A stretch of 64,000 bases of DNA, taken from positions 62,001 through 126,000 of the forward strand of contig JAURMR010000028.1 of NCBI GenBank assembly GCA_030830565.1, in the 5' to 3' direction. The notes under the pieces were generated by a model, which was not told the origin of the DNA, did no database searches, and saw only the letters and a list, made by a program, of their open reading frames with translations. The translations under genes were made by a program, and so were the position numbers. Below, piece after piece: positions 55,416 to 63,114 of this stretch. Within the stretch, counting starts at the first letter, position 1; each line of letters begins with the position of its first letter. This stretch comes from Acidimicrobiales bacterium. GTDB lineage: Bacteria; Actinomycetota; Acidimicrobiia; Acidimicrobiales; Acidimicrobilacustridaceae.

Positions 55416-57737
55416 ATGCCGAACCCCTCCGAACAGTCTCGACCCCGTTCGGCCAAACGAACAGCACGGCACCTCGGGTCCATCACCTGTGCGGTCTTGT
55501 TTTTCGTCACGTTCACCTTGGGAGTCACGTCGGTGTGGGCCCGCATGACCGTGTTCGACTCAGCCCGGTTCGCGGAACGCGCCGATCACATTCTTGATTC
55601 CGATGCCGTCCGTTCCGAGTTGGCCGATGAGTTCACCAACGCCATCATCAACGCCGGCCCGTCGAGCTTGGCCTCATTTCGCACCGTCATCCGCACCGCG
55701 CTTGATCCAATTATGCAGACGCCGACGTTCCGAGCCATTTTTCGCCGCTCGCTCGATTCGGCACATGACTACCTCTTCACACGAAGCGGCAACGCTGCTG
55801 TCGTCAATCTCAGCGAAGGGCTCAATGTCCTCACTGGAAGTCTTCAAGCAACCAATCCCGATCTCGCCAATTCAATTCCCTCGGGAACGAATGATCTCTT
55901 AGTAAAGATCGGCGATCAGGCTCAGGGCCTCCATCTTTGGAAAATCGCCGAGAAACTCACACTGGCGGGCGTCGGTCTCCTCATCTCGGCCGGCCTCTTC
56001 GCCATCGGCGCAATCCTCCTCGACACCAATCGACGACGAGGAACATTCGCCCTCGGAATCGCGGCGTCATTCAGCGGCCTCGTGATGTTCCTCGTCGCCA
56101 CAGTGGTGCCGGTCATTGCCGGTTCTTTTGCCGATGATCCCGACACCGAACGGGCCTACTCGACGGCAACAAAATTATTCATTAGCGACTATCGACTTTT
56201 GTCGATCTGGTTCGTCGGAATGGGCGTTCTCCTTTGTTCCTTTGCGACTGCAACGACACCTCATGGCGAGTCACCGACCGTTCGTTCCACGATTGAACAG
56301 ATGGTCGCTGCTGTTCGACGACGCATGCCCACAACCCAACGAGGTCGAATCGCTCACGCCGTACTTCTTATGGCCTTAGGTCTCCTCGTCGTCATTGAGC
56401 GAGACACTGTTCTTTCTCTCACCGTTGTCATCGTCGGTGCTCTTCTCGCCTACGTCGGTGCCGTACAGCTTCTCAGCATCATCGGTCGTCAAGCTGATGT
56501 ACCGACGCGGGTGCTCGTGGCGTCAGATATTCGCAATTTCAGCTTTAAAAGTCCTGCAGTGCGGATCGGACTTGCGTCGTTTCTCGTAGTGTTTTCAATC
56601 TTCGCAGGCGCGTGGTACTCAACCTCTGCCGCCCGAGAGAAAAGCACGCTCAACGAAGAGCGCAAGTGCAACGGCTTTGCTGAATTGTGCGATAAACGGC
56701 TCAACGAAGTTGCGTTCCTCGGGGCACACAACGCGATGTCGACTGCCGCTGATCCCGGTTGGCTGTTTTATGAGCAAACAAAGAGCATCCCCGCTCAGCT
56801 CGATTACGGCGTACGCGCATTACTCGTCAAAACTCATTACGGCATTCCAACAACGGTGAACGTCACTGGCGCAAACCTTGTTGTGACCGACTCCATCGCC
56901 GAACTCACGGCTGCTCCAGTCGACAACGTCGATCAGTTTTCGAACGAACAACAAGAACGCGCCAAGCAACTCCAGGCCAGTGTCAAAGTCGATCCGAATC
57001 TCCGCGATGTGTACTTGTGTCACGTGTATTGCGAATACGGAGCGACGAAGTTCACCACTGCTCTTGGCTACACCCGACAATTCCTTCTCAACAATCCCAA
57101 CGAAGTCATCATGTGGTTCATCGGCGACTACGTCTCAAAAGCCGACACTGAAAAGGCGTTGCGTGATGCCAAGCTGATCGACCGGGTGTGGTTCTACAAC
57201 CCGAACGAGCCGCTCCCGACGCTTGGTCAGCTCATCGATACCAACCGAAACATCATCATGCTTTCGGAGTTCAGTGGCGCTCCACCTGAGTGGAACGTTC
57301 GCGGCTACGGCATTTTTCAAGACACGCCGTTTACCTTCCGGAAGGATTCCGAACTCTTCACGCCGGGATCTCCTCGTTATACCGGAGATCAGATGGTCGA
57401 CGGGCCCGTCGCTACTACCGAGCCCGGCCCGGATGGAACCGAACAATGGACCAAGACCTGGGCCGGTCTTCCGAGTTGTGCTCCCAATAGAGGCACCCCA
57501 AGCTCGCCGCTCTTTCAGATCAATCACTGGATCACCCCAGCAGGAGCAGCACCTACCGTTGAAGAAGCGAAAGTGGTCAACTCCTTCGACGTCCTCATGC
57601 CGAGGGTGCAGGACTGCATGACTCAGCGATCGGCCTTCCCCACGATCATTGGCGTCAATTTCGTTGAGACTGGCGACGCGCTCAAGGTCGTGAACCAGCT
57701 CAACTCCTCGAAACGGCAGCCGAGCCAAGCGCGCTAG
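55416..57737 (+). CDS. Multi-pass membrane protein with outward PI-PLC-like phosphodiesterase domain
   Basis: The 773-residue protein has helix one at 22-42, an external loop of about 135 residues, then helices near 180-202, 209-236, 260-280, 311-328, 331-350 and 383-403: about seven in all. That places the C-terminal 370 residues outside. That part begins LNEVAFLGAHNAMS, the pattern of the PLC-like phosphodiesterase barrel, with H438 and H536 (YLCHVYC) in positions of the two catalytic histidines. QLDYGVRALLVKTHY replaces the usual GVR-L-D segment. Cysteines C418, C425, C535 and C539 may form disulfides. It may cleave or sense a phosphodiester lipid; inference. It diverges from gnd. Confidence 0.65.
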   Translation: MPNPSEQSRPRSAKRTARHLGSITCAVLFFVTFTLGVTSVWARMTVFDSARFAERADHILDSDAVRSELADEFTNAIINAGPSSLASFRTVIRTALDPIMQTPTFRAIFRRSLDSAHDYLFTRSGNAAVVNLSEGLNVLTGSLQATNPDLANSIPSGTNDLLVKIGDQAQGLHLWKIAEKLTLAGVGLLISAGLFAIGAILLDTNRRRGTFALGIAASFSGLVMFLVATVVPVIAGSFADDPDTERAYSTATKLFISDYRLLSIWFVGMGVLLCSFATATTPHGESPTVRSTIEQMVAAVRRRMPTTQRGRIAHAVLLMALGLLVVIERDTVLSLTVVIVGALLAYVGAVQLLSIIGRQADVPTRVLVASDIRNFSFKSPAVRIGLASFLVVFSIFAGAWYSTSAAREKSTLNEERKCNGFAELCDKRLNEVAFLGAHNAMSTAADPGWLFYEQTKSIPAQLDYGVRALLVKTHYGIPTTVNVTGANLVVTDSIAELTAAPVDNVDQFSNEQQERAKQLQASVKVDPNLRDVYLCHVYCEYGATKFTTALGYTRQFLLNNPNEVIMWFIGDYVSKADTEKALRDAKLIDRVWFYNPNEPLPTLGQLIDTNRNIIMLSEFSGAPPEWNVRGYGIFQDTPFTFRKDSELFTPGSPRYTGDQMVDGPVATTEPGPDGTEQWTKTWAGLPSCAPNRGTPSSPLFQINHWITPAGAAPTVEEAKVVNSFDVLMPRVQDCMTQRSAFPTIIGVNFVETGDALKVVNQLNSSKRQPSQAR

Positions 57738-57842
57738 AACCAATCAGATTTCACCGGCAGGCGGATGGGACGAGCGGCGCTTGGGCCGATAGATTCAGTG
57801 CCCTGAGCGCCCGGCCGATCCGGGTGACGAGAAGGGGAAGTC

Positions 57843-59303
57843 ATGCTGACGTACGACAAGTTCTTCATCGGGGGCGAGTGGGTCGAACCCGCGGGGAACG
57901 AAACACTCAAGGTGCTCTCGCCGACCACTGAAGAGATCATCGGTTCTGTTCCGGTTGCGACCAATGCCGACATGGACCGCGCCGTTGCCGCCGCCAAGGC
58001 TGCACTGACCGGCCCATGGGCCGATTACACGCCGCAAGAGCGTTCCGCTCTGCTCGCAAAGGTCGCCGAACTCCTGACTGCGCGCCAGGAAGAGTTCACC
58101 AACCTCATCACCAGCGAAGTTGGTGCGCCGTACTACTTCTCCATGTTCGGTCAGGTTCTGTCCGCAACCATGGTGCTCAACTCATTCGCACAGCACACGC
58201 TGAACTTCCCGTTCGAAGAGCGTCGTGACGGCGCACTCGGCGGCCAGATCATCGTTCGCCGCGAACCAGTCGGCGTTTGCGCCGGCATCATCCCGTGGAA
58301 CGTGCCGCTGTTCATCACCACGCTCAAGGTCGGACCGACGCTTGCTTCGGGTTCCACCATCGTGCTGAAGCCCGCACCGGAAACCCCGCTCGACGCAAAC
58401 CTCTTCGCCGAGGTTCTCATCGAAGCCGGCGTTCCCGCCGGTGTCATCAACATCGTTCCAGCCGACCGAGAGGTTGGCGAGTACCTGGTGCGTCATCCTG
58501 ACGTCAACAAGGTCAGCTTCACCGGTTCAACCGCTGCTGGTCGCAAGATCGGCGCCATCTGCGGCGAGCAGCTCAAGCGCTGCACGCTTGAGCTTGGTGG
58601 CAAGTCCGCCGCAATCATTTGCGACGACGCCAACATCGAAGAGGCAGTCGGCCACATCATTCAGGGTGGCCTCATGAACAACGGTCAGGCGTGCGTCGCG
58701 CTCACCCGTGTTCTTGCCCCGGCAAGCAAGTACGACGAAATCCGTGAAGCACTCGGTGCTGCCGTTGGTGCACAGATCGCTGGCGATCCGGCCAACCCCG
58801 AGAACATGTGTGGACCACTCATCGCCGAGCGTCAGCGCGAGCGCGTCGAGGGCTACATCGCCAAGGGCAAGGCCGAAGGCGCAACCGTTGTTGTCGGTGG
58901 CGGACGTCCCGACGAAGCAAAGGGTCACTTCGTGTCCCCCACACTCTTCGCCGATGTCACCAATGACATGACCATCGCCCGTGAAGAAATCTTCGGCCCA
59001 GTGTTGTCGCTTATCAAGTACGACACCCTCGAAGACGCCATCGCCATTGCCAACGACAACGATTACGGCCTTGCCGGTGCCTGCTACACCTCAGACATCG
59101 AAAAGGGCATCAACGTTGCTCGCAAGGTTCGCACTGGCACCTTCGGCGTGAACACTGCGCAGGGCATGGACTTCAACGGCCCGTTCGGTGGCTTCAAGAA
59201 CTCGGGCGTTGGCCGCGAGCTTGGCCCCGAAGGCATCGAAGCATTCTGCGAGTGCAAGACCATCTCGCTCCCCGGTGGCATTGATCTTCCGATCGGCGGC
59301 TGA
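57843..59303 (+). CDS. NAD(P)-dependent aldehyde dehydrogenase
   Basis: The 486-residue enzyme has N153 in IIPWNVPL, the cofactor loop FTGSTAAGRKIG, general base E250 in LELGGKSA, nucleophile C284 in NNGQACVALTR and EEIFGPVLSL. It oxidises an aldehyde to an acid; the GQACVA variant and start LTYDKFFIGGEW are like mycobacterial aldehyde dehydrogenases of broad use. The substrate is unknown. A GAGAAGGGG site precedes ATG 57843. A strong terminator follows, so it is probably monocistronic. Confidence 0.92.
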   Translation: MLTYDKFFIGGEWVEPAGNETLKVLSPTTEEIIGSVPVATNADMDRAVAAAKAALTGPWADYTPQERSALLAKVAELLTARQEEFTNLITSEVGAPYYFSMFGQVLSATMVLNSFAQHTLNFPFEERRDGALGGQIIVRREPVGVCAGIIPWNVPLFITTLKVGPTLASGSTIVLKPAPETPLDANLFAEVLIEAGVPAGVINIVPADREVGEYLVRHPDVNKVSFTGSTAAGRKIGAICGEQLKRCTLELGGKSAAIICDDANIEEAVGHIIQGGLMNNGQACVALTRVLAPASKYDEIREALGAAVGAQIAGDPANPENMCGPLIAERQRERVEGYIAKGKAEGATVVVGGGRPDEAKGHFVSPTLFADVTNDMTIAREEIFGPVLSLIKYDTLEDAIAIANDNDYGLAGACYTSDIEKGINVARKVRTGTFGVNTAQGMDFNGPFGGFKNSGVGRELGPEGIEAFCECKTISLPGGIDLPIGG

Positions 59304-59328
59304 TCGCTCCACCAACGTTGTGTAGTAC

Positions 59329-59366
59329 CCGGGGGTCGACCACACGGTCGGCCCCCGGTTTCGTTT
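59329..59366 (+). terminator. Rho-independent terminator after the aldehyde dehydrogenase
   Basis: A 13-bp GC-rich stem with one G-U pair (59329-59341 with 59346-59358) and loop ACAC is followed by TTTCGTTTT. It lies 26 bases after the dehydrogenase stop, between convergent genes, and may also serve the opposite strand. Confidence 0.82.
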
Positions 59367-59402
59367 TGCGTTCGAGTTGGTGTTCGGGTTCGTGTTCGCC
59401 AG

Positions 59403-60710
59403 CTAGTTGAACGTTGGCCAGGCCACAACGGGACCGGCAAGATCAACAAGTTCCGCAGCAGCGGCAAGGTCAACCGCTACACCAGTAACGCTGACACCGG
59501 AATCGCTCATTGCCGCAACTAGATTCGCTCGGTGTTGCGAAGGATCGCCCCCGTCGACATCGTCGCCCCATTGTTCAACAACGATGCCGAGGTCAAGCGC
59601 AGCAGCAAGGTCGAGCAACTCGTTTTCGAGTGAACTGCCAGGGTAGGTGATGGCAACCGAGCGAGTGCCGTCGAGCGCCGAAACGATCGCCGCAGAAATT
59701 GCGAACCCATCGGCCGAACGAGCAGGAACGACAACGCGTCCCATCGGAACGGGTACGACTCCACGAGCAAACCAGAAACCGGCGGGGCCACCATCGACAT
59801 AAACCTGCACGTCAGGGTCGATTGCATCGAAGACATCAAGCACTGCGCGAACGGGATGAAGTGGCGAGGTTGCCACGTCACGATGGTCACCGAACACCGC
59901 TGCACATGCTTCGACGAGCGACGAACGAACAGCTTGCGATTCGATTGCAGGCCAATCAGTGGCCAAGAACGGTAGATGCCACGACTCTACTTCCAAAAGC
60001 TGTGCATTCATCGGGAGCGACTCGCCCAGTTCGTCATCGTCGACGCCAACGACAATGACAAGTTCGCACTCATCAAGACCACCGAGCGCAGGATCATCCG
60101 CCTGAACACCTACAACTCCTCGCCATGCCGGATGGTCAAACGGAATAACACCGATCGCACCCATCGTGGTCATGACTCCGGCGCCAGTTCTGGTGACGAA
60201 ATCAGCTACGTCGGCTGCGGCTCCGTCGCGAAGAACTCCCGGGCCAGCGATGATCATCGTGCGGAAGTCAGCGAGACCAGCCGAAAGGCGAAGCAGCTGA
60301 TCGCTGCGTTGAAGAACGAGCGGCTGCGCGCCTTCAGGCACCTCGGCGAAAAGGTCGGCGGGAAGTTCGATCTCAACCGCACCAAACACACGGCCCAAGG
60401 ACCAACCAGCAATTGCCGCAGGGAGATCTTCGACTCCGATTGAAAGCGCTTGCGTTTCTTCACCGGGCTGCGAGGACAATCGCACTCGACGACCCGAAAG
60501 AAGCGCAACGCCCGGGCGTGCATCGGGAGCGACAGAAAGTCGTCCGTCGGCATCAGCCAACGCGATTGCCGCAGCTTCGGTTGCAACAGGTATCAGTGCA
60601 AGCCCTTCGAGCGCCTCCAGGTCATGACCCGGTGCAGCGAATGCACGTGTCGCACCGACGGCGCGCAAACAGCGCGAAACCAGCGAAGCTACCGATTCCG
60701 ACGCAGCCAC
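59403..60710 (-). CDS. Thiamine-diphosphate-enzyme-like protein with altered cofactor motif
   Basis: The 435-residue protein is built like acetolactate-synthase-type enzymes but short (these are usually about 550). There is an N-terminal Pyr-like domain with possible activating E45 (VATEAAAIALADADG) and a middle domain IIAGPGVLRDGAAADVADFV...ELVIVVGVDDDE. The PP-like domain has ADGFAISAAIVSALDGTRSV. The Mg-binding GDGS...N motif is changed to YPGSSLENEL...EQWGDD, so ordinary cofactor binding looks doubtful. GTG 60710 lies five bases after the acyl-CoA dehydrogenase stop, so it is third in that operon. It may be an inactive or repurposed subunit. Confidence 0.65.
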   Translation of the reverse strand: MAASESVASLVSRCLRAVGATRAFAAPGHDLEALEGLALIPVATEAAAIALADADGRLSVAPDARPGVALLSGRRVRLSSQPGEETQALSIGVEDLPAAIAGWSLGRVFGAVEIELPADLFAEVPEGAQPLVLQRSDQLLRLSAGLADFRTMIIAGPGVLRDGAAADVADFVTRTGAGVMTTMGAIGVIPFDHPAWRGVVGVQADDPALGGLDECELVIVVGVDDDELGESLPMNAQLLEVESWHLPFLATDWPAIESQAVRSSLVEACAAVFGDHRDVATSPLHPVRAVLDVFDAIDPDVQVYVDGGPAGFWFARGVVPVPMGRVVVPARSADGFAISAAIVSALDGTRSVAITYPGSSLENELLDLAAALDLGIVVEQWGDDVDGGDPSQHRANLVAAMSDSGVSVTGVAVDLAAAAELVDLAGPVVAWPTFN

Positions 60711-60714
60711 AGGC

Positions 60715-61734
60715 TTAGTTGTCGAGCAACAGGTGAGCGACGCGGCGACGGTGCCAAAGGGCATCGCCCCAACTTGAGGAGAGCGCCCATGAACGCTTCA
60801 GCCAAAAGTGAAGGTCGTGTTCGGTGGTGTAACCGATAGCGCCGTGAGTTTGCAGTGCCTTACGAGCGACAACCTCGGCAGCATCAGAAGCGAAACACTT
60901 CGCCATCGAGACTTCACGATCGACATCGGCAGAACCCATGGCGAGACCATAGGCAGCGGCCCACACTGCTGGGCGAGCAAAGGACACCTTGAGTTCAGCG
61001 TCGGCGAGATGATGCTTCACGGCTTGGAAGCTTCCGATCGGCACACCGAACTGCTTGCGATCGACCACATAGGCAACCGTCATCGCGATCATTTGTTCGG
61101 ACAAACCGATGAGCATCGCGGCCGTGGCAACAGCGCCACGATCGAAGGCTCGGTTCACTGCCTGCAGCGCGGCGTCGCCCGAGGCGATGAGTTCAGCGTC
61201 GGCTTCGTCCCATTCGACAGCAAACAATCGACGAGCACCGTCGACCGACACTTGCTGTGTTGAACGAACCTTGTCGGCCGGAACAGCGAAGAGGCGATCA
61301 TCACGCTGCGCAACCAAAAGGTTGGCGATGTGCATGTCGTTCACGAAGGGCTGACCATCGAGTTGAACGGTGGCGATGACCGAACCATCGGCAATTCCTG
61401 GCAGCCATTTCTCGGCGATTGCCGCAGGTGCTGATTCAGCGAGAAGCGGAGCAACGACCGCAACGGTTTCAACCAGCGGACCTGGGTACGCGTAGCGACC
61501 GGCTTCGGTCAGGATCGGAAGGAGATCGATCTCGTTCATTCCCATGCCGCCAAAGGCTTCGGGAACGGTGAGACCGAGCACACCCATTTCGGCAAGAGCT
61601 GCCCAGGTTGACGCGTCGCGACCGACAGCGTCGTCCCATGACCAGCGCACCTTTTCGGGCGGGCATTCATTGGCAAAGAATTCTGCGACAGCGTCGCGGA
61701 ACAGCAGTTGATCTTCGGTGAAAGCGAATTGCAT
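60715..61734 (-). CDS. Acyl-CoA dehydrogenase, smaller subunit type
   Basis: The 339-residue protein has the helical N-terminal acyl-CoA dehydrogenase domain (FTEDQLLFRDAVAEFF, LGLTVPEAFGGMGM), a shortened middle domain, and a C-terminal domain with VDRKQFGVPIGSFQAVKHHL and QTHGAIGYTTEHDLHFWLKR. It lacks the GT-EIQ end of full-length enzymes. Adjacent small and large dehydrogenases like this form alpha2beta2 FAD enzymes in mycobacterial steroid side-chain degradation; by analogy the two neighbours here may be one enzyme. It starts six bases after the larger one. Confidence 0.88.
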   Translation of the reverse strand: MQFAFTEDQLLFRDAVAEFFANECPPEKVRWSWDDAVGRDASTWAALAEMGVLGLTVPEAFGGMGMNEIDLLPILTEAGRYAYPGPLVETVAVVAPLLAESAPAAIAEKWLPGIADGSVIATVQLDGQPFVNDMHIANLLVAQRDDRLFAVPADKVRSTQQVSVDGARRLFAVEWDEADAELIASGDAALQAVNRAFDRGAVATAAMLIGLSEQMIAMTVAYVVDRKQFGVPIGSFQAVKHHLADAELKVSFARPAVWAAAYGLAMGSADVDREVSMAKCFASDAAEVVARKALQTHGAIGYTTEHDLHFWLKRSWALSSSWGDALWHRRRVAHLLLDN

Positions 61735-61740
61735 CTCGGC

Positions 61741-62919
61741 CTACTTCCGGGGCAGACCGAGCACGCGCTCGGCGACGACGTTGCGTTGGATTTCATTGGT
61801 GCCGGCGTAGATCGGACCGCTGAGTGCAAACTCAAAGCCCTTCATCCACGCTCCCCCGTCGACGGCATCGGGAGAAGTTTCAATCAGTTCGGCAGTGGGG
61901 CCGAGCAAACGAAGTGCGGTCTCATTGAGATTCACGTCGAGTTCCGACCAGAAGATCTTCGTGAGACTTGAACGTGCGCCTTGCGATACGCCGTTCACCA
62001 AACCGGTGACATCGGCAAGCGTTGCGAGGCGATATGCCTCTGCTTCCATCCACGACTGAGCAACATCGTCACGCATTGCAGCAACGCGTTCTGCATGTTC
62101 GCCCGCAGCATTCTGACGCTTCCAGAGATCGACAAGACGATCGGCAGCGGCGCAGAAACGGCCCGGCGAACGAAGGGTAAGCCCACGCTCAGAAGAGGTG
62201 GTTGCCATTGCGACACCCCAACCTTCGTTCACGCCACCCAACACCAAATCGTCAGAAACAAAGACGTCATCGAAGAACACTTCAGCGAAACCTTCGTCGC
62301 CGTCGAGTCGTTCAACTCCACGAACCGTGACACCAGCTGCATCGAGCGGAACCATGAGGTAGGTCATGCCGCTGTGACGCGCTGCTTCGGGATCAGTGCG
62401 GAACAAACCAAACACCCAATTGCAAAAGGCACCGCGTGTCGTCCACGTCTTTTGACCGTTGATCACCCATCCGCCGCGCTCATCATCACGCGCCGCGCGA
62501 CTCTTGATGCCGGCAAGATCGGAACCAGCGTCGGGTTCCGACCATCCTTGACACCAGAGATCATCAGCAGCTGCCATCCGCGGGAGGAACCGTGCTTTTT
62601 GTTCGTCAGTGCCGAACTCGAAAATGGTGGGGGCAAGAAGGAAGATGCCGTTCTGGGTCACACGCTGCGGACCACCAGCTCGGTAGTACTCCTCCTCAAA
62701 AATGAGCCACTCCCAAAGTGATGCACCACGGCCGCCGTATTCCTCGGGCCATGACACCACCGACCAACCGGCAGCGAACAGTTTCTTTTCCCACTCGACA
62801 TGAAGGGCAAAACCTTCGGCGGTATCGCCCGATGGCAAACCGACGGGGACATTGGCCTCGAGCCAAGCCCGGGCCTCGGCCCGGAAGGCCTCTTCGGCCG
62901 GTGTGAAGTTCAGATCCAT
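61741..62919 (-). CDS. Acyl-CoA dehydrogenase, larger subunit type
   Basis: The 392-residue flavoprotein has VVSWPEEYGGRGASLWEWLI, the FAD/substrate segment WCQGWSEPDAGSDLAGI, WVINGQKTWTT and the C-terminal IYAGTNEIQRNVVAERVLGLPRK. The glutamate that precedes GT in medium-chain dehydrogenases is alanine here (YAGT), so the catalytic base must lie elsewhere, as in IVD/LCAD-like enzymes, or in the partner chain. ATG 62919 follows ACGGAG; the open frame beyond it enters the divergent promoter. It leads the operon with the small dehydrogenase and the TPP-like gene. Confidence 0.9.
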   Translation of the reverse strand: MDLNFTPAEEAFRAEARAWLEANVPVGLPSGDTAEGFALHVEWEKKLFAAGWSVVSWPEEYGGRGASLWEWLIFEEEYYRAGGPQRVTQNGIFLLAPTIFEFGTDEQKARFLPRMAAADDLWCQGWSEPDAGSDLAGIKSRAARDDERGGWVINGQKTWTTRGAFCNWVFGLFRTDPEAARHSGMTYLMVPLDAAGVTVRGVERLDGDEGFAEVFFDDVFVSDDLVLGGVNEGWGVAMATTSSERGLTLRSPGRFCAAADRLVDLWKRQNAAGEHAERVAAMRDDVAQSWMEAEAYRLATLADVTGLVNGVSQGARSSLTKIFWSELDVNLNETALRLLGPTAELIETSPDAVDGGAWMKGFEFALSGPIYAGTNEIQRNVVAERVLGLPRK

Positions 62920-63032
62920 GGGGACTCCGTTTAGGGGGGAACAACCGCTCCGGAGGGGCGATCGTAGGCCCTCCATCATTGATTGGTCAGGTTGGGCGGC
63001 TGCAGCGACGAAGGTCACGTTGCTCAATCCGG

Positions 63033-63059
63033 CAGAACCTGACGGGTCGTCAGGTTCTG
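63033..63059. promoter_or_regulatory. Palindromic operator between the dehydrogenase and amidohydrolase genes
   Basis: CAGAACCTGAC and GTCAGGTTCTG are a perfect 11-bp inverted repeat with a five-base spacer. A further GTCAGGTT half-site lies near 62986. For the plus strand, CTGACG (63039-63044) and TAGAGT (63063-63068), 18 bases apart, could be a promoter overlapping the palindrome, so a bound dimer would block it. It lies between two divergent catabolic units; a TetR- or GntR-type repressor is likely but none is encoded beside it in this window. Confidence 0.7.
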
Positions 63060-63114
63060 TTCTAGAGTCATCGGAGCGGGGAAGAGCCCCGACACCGTGC
63101 CCTCGAGGAGAGCC

